Assembly: GCA_003165595.1 (NCBI GenBank)
Contig: PLWQ01000041.1
Location: 81,986 to 145,985 of the forward strand
Source: Fibrobacterota bacterium
GTDB lineage: Bacteria; Fibrobacterota; Chitinivibrionia; Chitinivibrionales; FEN-1185
Direction: 5' to 3'
Length of the DNA: 64,000 nucleotides
Of this stretch, positions 50,869 to 58,704 are shown piece after piece. Within the stretch, counting starts at the first letter, position 1. Each line of letters starts with the position of its first letter. A program made the position numbers and the translations under genes. The notes below the pieces were generated by a model. That model saw only the letters and a list, made by a program, of their open reading frames with translations, was not told where the DNA came from and made no database searches.

Positions 50869-51900
50869 ATGGTTGGTTCTGGGCGCAAAGGTAAACAGAT
50901 TTTGCTCGCGATAGCAGTGGTGTCGGCAATAGCTTGGGTGGCGAACGCCGCAGTTCCGGCAAGCTATACCGGAAGGGTTTATCCGTCCGGCGGTTCACCA
51001 AAGGAAATTCCCGGCAGGATTAATTTCCACGATTACGATTTGGGGGGGCGCGGCTTGGCCTGGGTTCAGGACGATATTGCAAATGACCCGATCTCAGGCG
51101 GCTGCACTGCAGGCGCCAGGGACAACGACGGCGACGCTCAGCACCCGGCCATGACCATGACAAATCACGAAACAGACACGAAGTACGATACTTTCTATGT
51201 CCCCGGCTCCAGTGCCACCACCCGGTATCCGAGCGAGGATACTTCATACGCGGCAAACGACTGGTATATCGGCGCCTGCCATCCGAACAACTGGTTCAAC
51301 GTAACAGTCCATGTTTCCAAACCGGGAAAGTACTGGATCAGTTCGATATGGGCAGCTATGAACACTACTCTCAACTACCAGATTTTCTTCATAGGTACCC
51401 AGTATGCCACGACCAATGACACTATCAAGACCCCGGTGGTGAATCTTACAGGCTATAACACCTACCATGGCTGGAGAAGATACGCCGATTTCGCATCCAT
51501 CCAACTTGACTCCGGCGTGCAGGTTATGAAGTTCTTTAATGAATCCTACCACATTAACCAGGATTTCCTTTATTTCGCAACCGACTCCGGTACATTCCCT
51601 ATGACACCTAATGGCACTCGTACGGCAATCGAAAAGCAGGTGTCCAGCGTTCCCGCCGGGACCCAGTCTAATTTGTCAATATTCCGTGAGACGGTACGAT
51701 TCTTTGTTCCCGATGAAGGGAAAACGAAGATCTCCGTTTATGACTGTCTCGGTAGGAAAATCATGGATGTTCTGGATCGCGCCCTTGCGACCGGCAATCA
51801 TTCTTTGACGCTGGACGAGGCCGGTCTGAGAAACGGGATTTACTTTTTGCGCATGGAACACGGTGGAGCGAGCACTGTGGCGAAATTCCAAATATTCTGA
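50869..51900 (+). CDS. secreted carbohydrate-binding-like protein with sorting tail, paralogue B
   Basis: A 343-residue exported protein (signal peptide 1-27, VANA-A). Family landmarks are PASYTGRVYPSGGSPKEIPG, INFHDYDLGGRGLAW, WFNVTVHVSKPGKYWISS, FASIQLDSGVQVMKFFNES and YHINQDFLYFATDSG, describing a CBM6-like jelly roll. The sorting-type tail runs from about 270 (TKISVYDCLGRKI, NGIYFLRMEHGGASTVAKF). No catalytic residues were recognised; polysaccharide binding on the cell surface is inferred. A GGGGGG run about 5 bases upstream supports the ATG. A strong terminator follows after 38 bases, so the gene is monocistronic. Confidence 0.85.
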   Translation: MVGSGRKGKQILLAIAVVSAIAWVANAAVPASYTGRVYPSGGSPKEIPGRINFHDYDLGGRGLAWVQDDIANDPISGGCTAGARDNDGDAQHPAMTMTNHETDTKYDTFYVPGSSATTRYPSEDTSYAANDWYIGACHPNNWFNVTVHVSKPGKYWISSIWAAMNTTLNYQIFFIGTQYATTNDTIKTPVVNLTGYNTYHGWRRYADFASIQLDSGVQVMKFFNESYHINQDFLYFATDSGTFPMTPNGTRTAIEKQVSSVPAGTQSNLSIFRETVRFFVPDEGKTKISVYDCLGRKIMDVLDRALATGNHSLTLDEAGLRNGIYFLRMEHGGASTVAKFQIF

Positions 51901-51938
51901 TGACAAAAGTACACTCACCAACAGCCCGTTAGGCACAA

Positions 51939-51970
51939 GGGGCTGGAACAAGAGTTCGGGCCCCTTTTTT
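51939..51970 (+). terminator. rho-independent terminator of paralogue B
   Basis: GGGGCTGGAAC (51939-51949) pairs with GTTCGGGCCCC (51954-51964), with one mismatch and one wobble, followed by TTTTTT (51965-51970). Confidence 0.88.
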
Positions 51971-52039
51971 ACGCCATGGCCAGTAACCGCGCACGCCTTG
52001 GGTTGTCAAGCAGAGAGCTCATCACGCGCCATCAGAGAA

Positions 52040-53896
52040 CTAGCGGATAATCGGAAAATATTTTACACAGCTGTTTGATCCCGCATTCATTCTTACTAAA
52101 TAAAAACCCGCCGCAACATTCCGGGTATCCCACGGTATTTGATGCAACCCCGCTTCAAAAATTCTGTTACTAAGAGACGCTATGTCATGACCGGACAAAT
52201 CATACACGGTTAAGGTTACCTTTTCCGGCCGAGGAAGGGAGCATACAATGATTATCGTACGGTTAGCGTGGCATGGAGAGAGCATTTTGAAAGTTGCCCG
52301 CTCAAACATTCCTTGTTGCGATTTCGGATTAATGACACCGACCATTTCCGAAAATGGTCTGCGCCAGACACCGCCGCCACCAATCCCGGCAAAGATGGTG
52401 CTTCCGCTCACGGCAAATGACAGGACTTTAGTATTGGCAGGCAGACCGGAGTTAACCGAAGTCCAACTTGTCCCGCTATCGGTGGAGAGAAAAACACCGC
52501 TGTCAGTCCCGGCAAAGAGGTTGCTGCCGCTCATGGCAAGAGACCGGACATCAGTAGTGGCAAGACCGGAGTTGACCTGAGTCCAGCTTGTCCCGTTATT
52601 GGTGGTTTGAAAAACACCATCACCAAGAAGCCCGGCAAAGAGGTTGCTGCCGCTCAAGGCAAAAGACGAGACAGGGGTACCCATGTAGCCGGAGTTGACC
52701 GCGGTCCAGCTTGTCCCGCTATTAGTGGAGTGAAAAACACCGCTATCAGTCCCGGCAAAGATGGTGCCGCCGCTCACGGCAAGAGACTGGACATATTTAT
52801 TCGTGAGGCCGGAGTTGACTGCGGTCCAGCCTGTCCCGCTATTGGTGGATAAAAAAACGCCGCCATAACCAGTCCCGGCAAAGATGTTGTTGCCGCTTAC
52901 GGCAAGAGAATAGACAGAAGCAATCGCAGGTAGGCCCGAATTGACCGCTGTCCAGCCGGATGCCCCGCTGTCGGTGGAGAGAAAAATGCCAATATCAGTC
53001 CCGGCAAAGATAGTGCTGCCGCTCACGGCAAGAGACAGGACTTTTGTATTGGTGAGGCCGGAGTTGACGGCTGTCCAGCCGGAGGTTCCGCCGCTACTGG
53101 AAACAAAAACACCGCCGCCATAAGGAACGGCAAAGATGTTACTGCCGCTCACGGCAAGACAAAAGACAGGAGTATTCGAAGGTAATCCCGTACTGGCCGA
53201 AGTCCAGCTTTTCCCGCTGTCGGTTGACAAAGAAACACCATCTCCAGTTCCGGTAAAGATGGTACCGCCGCTTACGGCAAGAGAATGGACGGAAGCATTC
53301 GAGAGGCCGGAGGTAACCGCAGTCCAGTTTGTCCCATTATTGGTGGACAAAAAAACGCCAGCACCAGACATCGCGGCAAAGACGGTGCTGCCGCACACCG
53401 CGAAAGAATACACCCTGGGATACCCAGGCAAGCCGGAGTTGACCGCTGCCCAGCTTGTCCCGCTATTGGTGGAGAGGAAAACACCACTATCAGTCCCGGC
53501 AAAGATTTTATTGTCACTCGCGGCAAGAGACAGGACATTTATATTCGCGGGCAGGCCTGAGTTGACTGCAGTCCAGCCAGAGGTCCCGCTATTCGTGGAG
53601 AGAAAAACACCCCCTCCAGTCCCGGCAAAGACATTGCTGCCGCTCACGGCAAAAGATAGGACATTGGTATTCGCGGGCAGGCCGGAGTTGTCGGCAGTCC
53701 AGCTTGTCCCGTTATTGGTGGATAAATAAACACCTACCCCCTCAATCCCGGCAAAAATGCAGGTGCCGCTCACGGCAAGGGCAGAAACACTTCCGCCAGC
53801 GGGCCCACTGGTTTGCACCCACTGTGCACTTACCGTCCGCGAAGAGACAACCAAGAGGAAAGTAATGACCACAAACCGAAAAAGTTTCCTTTTCAT
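52040..53896 (-). CDS. secreted 12-unit beta-propeller-like protein with sorting tail
   Basis: A 618-residue exported protein (signal peptide 1-24, VSA-Q). Residues 30-530 hold 11 full and one partial repeat of about 41 residues, each like VLSFAVSGSNVFAGT-GGVFLSTNSGTSW-TAVNSGLP. The STNSGTSW part is the Asp-box/BNR-type signature of sialidase and YCF48/sortilin-like propellers. The repeats probably form one large or two smaller propellers. No sialidase catalytic residues were recognised. The final 80 residues (KVTLTVYDLSGHDIASLSNR, AAGFYLVRMNAGSN) are a sorting-type tail. Repeats are very similar in DNA, so the unit number may vary between strains. Role: surface binding, inferred. Confidence 0.82.
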   Translation of the reverse strand: MKRKLFRFVVITFLLVVSSRTVSAQWVQTSGPAGGSVSALAVSGTCIFAGIEGVGVYLSTNNGTSWTADNSGLPANTNVLSFAVSGSNVFAGTGGGVFLSTNSGTSGWTAVNSGLPANINVLSLAASDNKIFAGTDSGVFLSTNSGTSWAAVNSGLPGYPRVYSFAVCGSTVFAAMSGAGVFLSTNNGTNWTAVTSGLSNASVHSLAVSGGTIFTGTGDGVSLSTDSGKSWTSASTGLPSNTPVFCLAVSGSNIFAVPYGGGVFVSSSGGTSGWTAVNSGLTNTKVLSLAVSGSTIFAGTDIGIFLSTDSGASGWTAVNSGLPAIASVYSLAVSGNNIFAGTGYGGVFLSTNSGTGWTAVNSGLTNKYVQSLAVSGGTIFAGTDSGVFHSTNSGTSWTAVNSGYMGTPVSSFALSGSNLFAGLLGDGVFQTTNNGTSWTQVNSGLATTDVRSLAMSGSNLFAGTDSGVFLSTDSGTSWTSVNSGLPANTKVLSFAVSGSTIFAGIGGGGVWRRPFSEMVGVINPKSQQGMFERATFKMLSPCHANRTIIIVCSLPRPEKVTLTVYDLSGHDIASLSNRIFEAGLHQIPWDTRNVAAGFYLVRMNAGSNSCVKYFPIIR

Positions 53897-53999
53897 TTCA
53901 GTTCCTTCCAGGCTGTGCGTTTATCAAGGTAACTCTTTCCCTTCTTGCAACCATGCATTCTTATTGTTGTGCTGGTTAACAAATTTGGGTTAATTATAG

Positions 54000-54086
54000 G
54001 TCGTCCGTATGGTGACTAAAGAGAAAATACGGAACATCATTGATAAAATCAAGAACGTTTGCAAAAAAAGGCCCGGGGAAAGGTAG
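54000..54086 (+). pseudogene. HepT C-terminal remnant
   Basis: The frame reads VVRMVTKEKIRNIIDKIKNV then CKKRPGER and stop. It aligns with the end of the HepT-like gene at 56430-56511 (IVWRVIKENVPAIIDKIKNV, CETMPEEI). Nothing upstream in frame matches the rest of HepT, so only the last 28 or so residues survive. Confidence 0.75.
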
Positions 54087-54092
54087 ATAACG

Positions 54093-54266
54093 GTGTCTTT
54101 CTAGGATCGCCTGGGCAGGGAAATTAAAAAGGTACTGGACCAAAGCCTCGCGACCGGCAATCATGCCGTGTCTTTGAATATAGCGGGGTTCAAGCATGGC
54201 ATTTACTTTGTGCGCATGGAGCATGACGGGGTTGCAAGCGTGGCGAAGTTCCAATCTGCCAGATGA
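54093..54266 (+). pseudogene. sorting-domain remnant of the paralogue family
   Basis: The frame reads VSF, a stop at 54102-54104, then DRLGREIKKVLDQSLATGNH and KHGIYFVRMEHDGVASVAKF before TGA. This is the C-terminal tail of the secreted paralogue family (compare residues 290-343 of the gene at 50869). The rest of the gene is missing. Its downstream terminator is still present. Confidence 0.8.
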
Positions 54267-54318
54267 CAAAGGATGGAAGAAAAGTCAATCTTGAAAAATC
54301 TTCAGAGCAGAGTAGAGT

Positions 54319-54346
54319 AAAGGTCGGAACAAATCCGGCCTTTTTT
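54319..54346 (+). terminator. terminator retained after sorting-domain remnant
   Basis: AAAGGTCGGA (54319-54328) pairs with TCCGGCCTTT (54334-54343), one wobble, followed by TTT. Nearly the same stem ends the paralogues at 57812 and 60471. Confidence 0.85.
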
Positions 54347-54450
54347 ACTTGAGTAGGCGCAGCCGGATTGAATAATAAGACCCGTAATTAATGGAGCGAA
54401 AACTATCTTACAACAGAACAACCGTATAATTTCTTTGGGAGAAATACGCC

Positions 54451-54744
54451 ATGAAAAACATCTTGGAAATAAAACGCCAGCTTTCGGCCCTCAAAGAAAT
54501 CATCCACAAAGACTACGGTGTATCCAGAATTGAGGTTTTCGGCTCCTATGTCCGCGGCGAACAAAGGGAAGACAGCGATCTGGACGTCTTGGTTGATTTC
54601 GACAGGGACGTTTCTCTTCTGGACGTTGTAGGACTAGAGTTGTTTTTATCGGACAGCATTGGAATAAAAACGGATGTTGTCCTGCGCCGCAGCGTACGCC
54701 GGGAATTAAAGGATATTATTTTCGGTGAGGCGGTTCCTCTATGA
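54451..54744 (+). CDS. MntA-like nucleotidyltransferase antitoxin, orphan
   Basis: A 97-residue minimal nucleotidyltransferase. The catalytic motif FGSYVRGEQREDSDLDVLVD supplies the G-S and D-x-D residues that bind metal and ATP. In MNT/HepT systems this protein neutralises HepT by AMP-ylating it. No hepT follows here; a HepT tail remnant lies 360 bases upstream instead, so the partner may have been lost in a rearrangement. GGGAGAAATACGCC precedes the ATG. It resembles the second MNT gene at 55869 along its whole length. Confidence 0.85.
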   Translation: MKNILEIKRQLSALKEIIHKDYGVSRIEVFGSYVRGEQREDSDLDVLVDFDRDVSLLDVVGLELFLSDSIGIKTDVVLRRSVRRELKDIIFGEAVPL

Positions 54745-54774
54745 AACGGAAACCTCGGGTAAATACAGATTCCC

Positions 54775-55083
54775 TTACCTCACATATATAACTTTCCCGT
54801 ATTTCGATATTTCTTCCCAGAACCCGCTGCGGTCATTCTTGTCGTTTGCAAGTATTGGCTCGATCCTGAAATCAACCTGCCGCGCCAATCCGAACAACTC
54901 GGATTCCGTCCGCCATACGTTCTCCGGTTCCGTTTCCAACACAACGGCAACGTCGATATCGCTGCCCGGACGTTGCGTGCCAAGCGCGAAAGATCCGAAA
55001 AGCACGACCGTCCTGACGCAAAACCGGCTGCTTACCAGATGCGCATATTCGCGAACGATTTCAATCACAGTTCTTTCAACCAC
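54775..55083 (-). CDS. nucleotidyltransferase domain protein
   Basis: A 102-residue protein with the nucleotidyltransferase core VVLFGSFALGTQRPGSDIDVAVVL (G-S near 30 and D-x-D near 42-44), preceded by a helix (IEIVREYAHLVSSRFCV). It differs from the two MntA-type proteins nearby and resembles the standalone MNT proteins often paired with HEPN partners. No HEPN gene is adjacent on this strand: vapC lies 14 bases upstream in the same direction, and the orphan mntA is convergent. It might be transcribed with vapBC. Function unknown; antitoxin role inferred. Confidence 0.75.
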   Translation of the reverse strand: MVERTVIEIVREYAHLVSSRFCVRTVVLFGSFALGTQRPGSDIDVAVVLETEPENVWRTESELFGLARQVDFRIEPILANDKNDRSGFWEEISKYGKVIYVR

Positions 55084-55097
55084 AAGTAAAGTTCCTT

Positions 55098-55487
55098 CTA
55101 ATATTCCTGAAACCCGATGACCGGCGCGGACAGACTAAAATCCCTGTCGTTGTGGATAAGCGGGAATTCGTTCTCGGCGCAAAATGTGGCAATGATAACG
55201 TCAATAGTTTTGCGGATCGTGATTCCTTTTGACCTCAATAGACGGTAATTATCCGCCGCCTTTTCCGCGATTTTGAACCCAACCAAATCATAGCGCGGAA
55301 GAGAAAGCAAAAGATTGGAAACCTGATCTCGTTCGTGCTTGGATCTGATCCCCTGCACAATCTCGCAATAGATAATGTCGCCGATCCCGGCGAGGTCGTG
55401 AGCGAGGCAGCTTTCCACCTTCTGAACAACGGAAGGAACGCCATCCCTGAAATATTCGATCCACGCAGAGGTGTCGATGATTATCAT
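55098..55487 (-). CDS. vapC: VapC-type PIN-domain toxin
   Basis: A 129-residue PIN ribonuclease. Acidic active-site positions are Asp5 (IIIDTSAWIEYF), Glu in IIYCEIVQGIRS, Asp in KTIDVIIATFC and Asp in IHNDRDF, so it appears intact. VapC toxins cut RNA to slow growth and are held in check by VapB. It starts 4 bases after the vapB stop. Bases 55098-55452 are repeated almost exactly at 57856-58210 as a headless copy. Confidence 0.9.
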   Translation of the reverse strand: MIIIDTSAWIEYFRDGVPSVVQKVESCLAHDLAGIGDIIYCEIVQGIRSKHERDQVSNLLLSLPRYDLVGFKIAEKAADNYRLLRSKGITIRKTIDVIIATFCAENEFPLIHNDRDFSLSAPVIGFQEY

Positions 55488-55491
55488 TGCC

Positions 55492-55686
55492 TCAGTCTCT
55501 CCTCATGGCTTCCAGGTCGCCATCCCAGCGGATCTTCCCCTTTAAGGCGCGTAGTTTTTTCTGGCTGTTCACCTGAATCAGGAGCTTAAGACCCGATTCA
55601 ATAGCCGCTTTTTTCGTCCGGTAGCCGCCGGATTTGAGGACTCGATTCATCAGTTTGTCATCGATGACGACGTTGGTTCTCACCAT
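55492..55686 (-). CDS. vapB: VapB-type antitoxin
   Basis: A 64-residue antitoxin. The N-terminal MVRTNVVIDDKLMNRVLKSG is a ribbon-helix-helix-type DNA-binding segment (VapB/DUF2191-like) and the C-terminus (LKGKIRWDGDLEAMRRD) has the conserved tail that blocks the VapC active site. AGGAGG lies just before the ATG, and a perfect operator palindrome is 12 bases further upstream. The vapC start codon is 4 bases after its stop, so both are co-translated. Confidence 0.9.
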   Translation of the reverse strand: MVRTNVVIDDKLMNRVLKSGGYRTKKAAIESGLKLLIQVNSQKKLRALKGKIRWDGDLEAMRRD

Positions 55687-55698
55687 ACACCTCCTTTA

Positions 55699-55717
55699 TG
55701 TGTACATAATATACACA
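55699..55717 (-). promoter_or_regulatory. vapBC operator
   Basis: TGTGTA (55699-55704) and TACACA (55712-55717) form a perfect inverted repeat with a 7-base AT-rich centre that contains a TATAAT-like element. Its place just upstream of vapB fits self-repression by the VapBC complex. Confidence 0.75.
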
Positions 55718-55868
55718 AAAATGGAGGGCAGCGCAATTCCGGATAGGGAACAACGCACTCCACCGCGCGCTTAGGACCGCCGGAACCCGGCGGTCTTTCC
55801 TTTTTTGATTGCGAGCGAATACTATTTTTCAAAAGAACAACCGTGCGCTTCGTTCAGGAGAAATGTGC

Positions 55869-56162
55869 ATGAAAAATTTAGAAGAAATCAAAAATAACCT
55901 GTCCCTCCTGAAACCTGAACTGCAAAAACGGTACGGGGTTTCCGACCTGGGGATATTCGGATCCTATGTTCGTGGCGAACAGAAACCGGACAGCGATATA
56001 GACGTCTACGTAGATTACATGGAAACTCCAAGCCTTCTGGACATCGTCGACCTGGAAAATTACTTGAGCGACCAACTGAGGGAAAAAATCGATCTTGTTC
56101 CACGCGAATGCATCCGGCCGGAACTGGAGAAATACATACTTCCCGAGGTCGTCAGGATATGA
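55869..56162 (+). CDS. mntA: MntA-like nucleotidyltransferase antitoxin
   Basis: A 97-residue minimal nucleotidyltransferase with FGSYVRGEQKPDSDIDVYVD as catalytic motif. Its stop overlaps the hepT start codon (ATGA), the usual MNT/HepT arrangement; there it would inactivate HepT by adding AMP groups. AGGAG is 8 bases before the ATG at 55869; an ATG at 55863 is too close to that site. It is paralogous to the orphan at 54451. Confidence 0.88.
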   Translation: MKNLEEIKNNLSLLKPELQKRYGVSDLGIFGSYVRGEQKPDSDIDVYVDYMETPSLLDIVDLENYLSDQLREKIDLVPRECIRPELEKYILPEVVRI

Positions 56163-56511
56163 AGCGGAATGTGCGGCTTTTTATGCATACGATATTTACA
56201 ATAACATGCTCAAAGCCCTGGAATATGTCGGCGAAATGGACTATGAGGCATTCGCCCTGGACGATAAGACCAGTTATGCCGTGGTACGTTGCCTTGAAAT
56301 TATCGGTGAAGCCGCCAAAAACATTCCCGATCCGGTAAGAAACAAATACCCGGAAATTCCATGGAGAATGATGGCGGGAATGCGCGATAAAGTCAGCCAT
56401 GAATATTTCGGCGTCCAACTGAAGATCGTCTGGCGGGTGATAAAGGAGAATGTTCCGGCCATTATCGATAAGATCAAAAATGTATGTGAAACCATGCCGG
56501 AAGAAATCTAG
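56159..56511 (+). pseudogene. hepT: HepT-like HEPN toxin, frameshifted near N-terminus
   Basis: The canonical start MKRNVRLFMH begins at 56159, overlapping the mntA stop, but the frame then shifts. The rest of HepT (DIYNNMLKALEYVGEMDYEA onward) is in another frame from 56191 to the stop at 56511. Two extra bases (AC at 56189-56190) or one missing base would restore it. The HEPN active-site motif R-x4-H is present in GMRDKVSHEYF, as is the C-terminal IIDKIKNV. An in-frame ATG at 56206 could give a shorter protein lacking the first helix. So it may be inactive, or the shift may be a sequencing error. Confidence 0.8.
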
Positions 56512-56563
56512 CGATACGTCGAGTTCAAGCCACGTTGCTCCACCTGGTTTGAAGCCTTGCCGG

Positions 56564-56589
56564 AACAGAATTTTCGCTGAAATAACAGA
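56564..56589 (+). repeat. 26-base repeat, copy 1
   Basis: AACAGAATTTTCGCTGAAAT-AACAGA recurs at 61467-61492 with three differences, in the same orientation. Both copies lie beside toxin-antitoxin genes. Origin unknown. Confidence 0.5.
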
Positions 56590-56648
56590 CTAAGAATTCT
56601 GTCATCAAAACATTCTTCTGCGGGCAACCAACCATCTCTACTTCCAAG

Positions 56649-56686
56649 GGGATCCCCAGACAACAATAAGCCGGGGATCCCTTTTT
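56649..56686 (+). terminator. rho-independent terminator
   Basis: GGGATCCCC (56649-56657) pairs with GGGGATCCC (56673-56681), followed by TTTTT. It closes the MNT/HepT unit and insulates the next gene. Confidence 0.8.
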
Positions 56687-56791
56687 CTTTCCTAAAAAAT
56701 CCATGAAGCAGTCCTTTTCTTGTATTTATATTATGTGAAGGGAAGAGAGTGCGGCTCATCGCATAAATTCTTTTTTCCAGAGGGGGGTAAG

Positions 56792-57757
56792 ATGAAAAGG
56801 ACTGGTCGGTATCTTCTGGCTGCTCTCGCAGCCGGAGCAGCGGTTGTTTCTTTGGCAAATGCGGAAATCCCCGCGGGCTATACGGGGCTACCGTTTCCTC
56901 CTGGCAGCGCGCCCAGGGAACTCAATGGGAGAATCAACTTCAATGAGTATGACCTTGGCGGGAAGAATGTTGCCTGGTATCAATTTGATGATTGGGGCGT
57001 CGCACCGAACCGAAGACCTTCCCACGATACAGCCGGGCCTGCTTTTTTCGCTACCAATAGCGGAACTGATCGTGATACACTTTATGCGATCGGCGCAGTC
57101 GCGCCAAATGGTGTGCGTTATCCGGACCCGGTTGATACCTCAGTACAAGATTTTTACATCGGCGCCAGCCATCCAGACACATGGGTAAAATGGACTGTAC
57201 ACGTTCCAAAGGCCGGAAGATACTGGATCAGCTCCTTCTGGGCTGCAGACGCCTATCCAATAATGTTTCACATTGATTTCCTGAACGGGACCAAGACTAT
57301 CAGCACGCCCACCGACACGATCAAAGGGTCGGGCAGCTATCATGCGTGGAGAAAATACCCTGATTTTACGTCCGTCCAATTGGACTCCGGGGTTCAGGTG
57401 ATGCATTTCGTAAATGAGTCCTATCATCTCAATCAAGATTTCCTCTTCTTCGCGACCGATTCAGGTAAATTCACGACTGGCATTTCCCAATCCTCCTCAA
57501 AAGCAACAAACACCGGGTCATGTGATCTATCGATAAGCCGGGAAACGGTACGTTTCGCGCTTCGCGATGCGGGCAAGACGAAGATTGCCCTATTCGACTG
57601 CCTTGGAAAAGAGATGCTGCCTTTGCTCAACAAGACCCTTTCGGCCGGCAGCCACAGCGTGCAGCTCAACACCGCAGGACTGAACCGAGGCATTTACTTT
57701 GTGCGAATGGAGCACAATGGCGCTGCAAGCGTGGCGAAATTTCAATGCATCAAATGA
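56792..57757 (+). CDS. secreted carbohydrate-binding-like protein with sorting tail, paralogue C
   Basis: A 321-residue exported protein (signal peptide 1-24, LANA-E). It keeps the family landmarks PAGYTGLPFPPGSAPRELNG, INFNEYDLGGKNVAWYQ, RYPDPVDTSVQDFYIGASHP, WVKWTVHVPKAGRYWISSFW, VQLDSGVQVMHFVNES and NQDFLFFATDSGKF, then the sorting tail (KTKIALFDCLGKEM, NRGIYFVRMEHNGAASVAKF). The ATG at 56792 has an AGGGGGG ribosome site. A family-type terminator follows after 54 bases. It is closest to the paralogue at 59019. Role inferred: surface polysaccharide binding. Confidence 0.87.
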   Translation: MKRTGRYLLAALAAGAAVVSLANAEIPAGYTGLPFPPGSAPRELNGRINFNEYDLGGKNVAWYQFDDWGVAPNRRPSHDTAGPAFFATNSGTDRDTLYAIGAVAPNGVRYPDPVDTSVQDFYIGASHPDTWVKWTVHVPKAGRYWISSFWAADAYPIMFHIDFLNGTKTISTPTDTIKGSGSYHAWRKYPDFTSVQLDSGVQVMHFVNESYHLNQDFLFFATDSGKFTTGISQSSSKATNTGSCDLSISRETVRFALRDAGKTKIALFDCLGKEMLPLLNKTLSAGSHSVQLNTAGLNRGIYFVRMEHNGAASVAKFQCIK

Positions 57758-57811
57758 GTGCACGCGCAGGGCAGTATGCACCCTATACATGAGGCTTGCG
57801 GCTGGGAAGAC

Positions 57812-57841
57812 AAAGGCCGGAAACGAATCCGGCCTTTTCTA
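57812..57841 (+). terminator. rho-independent terminator of paralogue C
   Basis: AAAGGCCGGA (57812-57821) pairs with TCCGGCCTTT (57828-57837), followed by TTCT. The stem is shared with those at 54319 and 60471. Confidence 0.9.
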
Positions 57842-57855
57842 TACGCTTCGCCGGC

Positions 57856-58210
57856 CTAATATTCCTGAAACCCGATGACCGGCGCGGACAGACTAAAATC
57901 CCTGTCGTTGTGGATAAGCGGGAATTCGTTCTCGGCGCAAAATGTGGCAATGATAACATCAATCGTTTTGCGGATCGTGATTCCTTTTGACCTCAATAGA
58001 CGGTAATTATCCGCCGCCTTTTCCGCGATTTTGAACCCAACCAAATCATAGCGCGGAAGAGAAAGCAAAAGATTGGAAACCTGATCTCGTTCGTGCTTGG
58101 ATCTGATCCCCTGCACAATCTCGCAATAGATAATGTCGCCGATCCCGGCGAGGTCGTGAGCGAGGCAGCTTTCCACCTTCTGAACAACGGAAGGAACGCC
58201 ATCCCTGAAA
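57856..58210 (-). pseudogene. headless vapC duplicate
   Basis: This 355-base segment copies 55098-55452 with about two base changes seen (near 57957 and 57965). It encodes the last 117 residues of VapC, ending NDRDFSLSAPVIGFQEY, but lacks the N-terminal MIIIDTSAWIEYF and therefore the catalytic Asp5; no vapB is attached. The copy ends exactly where unrelated TIGR02145 sequence begins. An internal ATG at 58176 could give a 106-residue product, but it would not be an active PIN nuclease. Confidence 0.88.
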
Positions 58211-58335
58211 GCAACTCTGCCTTCTGTTGGTACAAGAACGATTCAGCCACATACAAGAACTCCTTTGGTGGTCTTTACAATTGCTATGCTGCGAGCTCGG
58301 GCAAGCTGGCGCCGACTGGGTGGCATGTTGCGGCC
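58207..58335 (+). pseudogene. TIGR02145 domain fragment
   Basis: On the plus strand this reads ESNSAFCWYKNDSATYKNSF and GGLYNCYAASSGKLAPTGWH, closely matching the TIGR02145 core of the gene at 61571 (IFCWYKNDSASYKN, GAIYNWYAVNTGKLAPSGWH). Both ends of the domain are missing. It lies head-on to the InlB-repeat fragment next to it, so an inversion or separate insertion must have occurred. Confidence 0.85.
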
Positions 58336-58359
58336 GTAACTTGCCAGACTATCAGGCAA

Positions 58360-58704
58360 TCAAAGGTCCGGCGGGTATGCATTGACATCCGCAGGCGCTG
58401 TGCCGCTGGTATTGTTGTTGCCGTTGTAGGTGACAGTATAGGTCGGGTTCTGCGTCCAGACAGCATAGAGCGTCACGTTCGCTGAAGAGATGTACTGAAT
58501 CAGATAACCGCTCACCCCGACGCGAACGGTTTTGCCGACCGTATCGGAAATGCTGTGGTCTCCCCGCTGGTCACTCGAATTGACAAGCTTGAGTGATATC
58601 GAAGCGTCCGAAGCCGAGAATGGATTGGGAGAATTGTTGCAGGAAAGGACGAGCGGAACAATCACTGCCGACAAAATGAGAATCCACGCGTTTCTTCCGA
58701 TCAT
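58360..58704 (-). pseudogene. truncated InlB B-repeat lipoprotein
   Basis: A 114-residue frame starting with a lipoprotein signal (PLVLSC near residue 22) and a unique region (SLKLVNSSDQRGDHSISDTV). It then joins the end of a Listeria-Bacteroides (InlB B) repeat, SSANVTLYAVWTQNPTYTVT, and the start of another (GNNNTSGTAPADVNAYPP) before a stop. Its repeat sequence matches the long gene at 61571. It appears to be the head of a similar protein cut off by rearrangement. A short product could still be made. Confidence 0.75.

Noticed and set aside
58093-58485. Plus-strand 130-codon frame crossing the vapC duplicate
   Set aside because: Its first part is antisense to vapC and its last part antisense to the InlB-lipoprotein fragment; only the middle (58207-58335) is a real TIGR02145 fragment.
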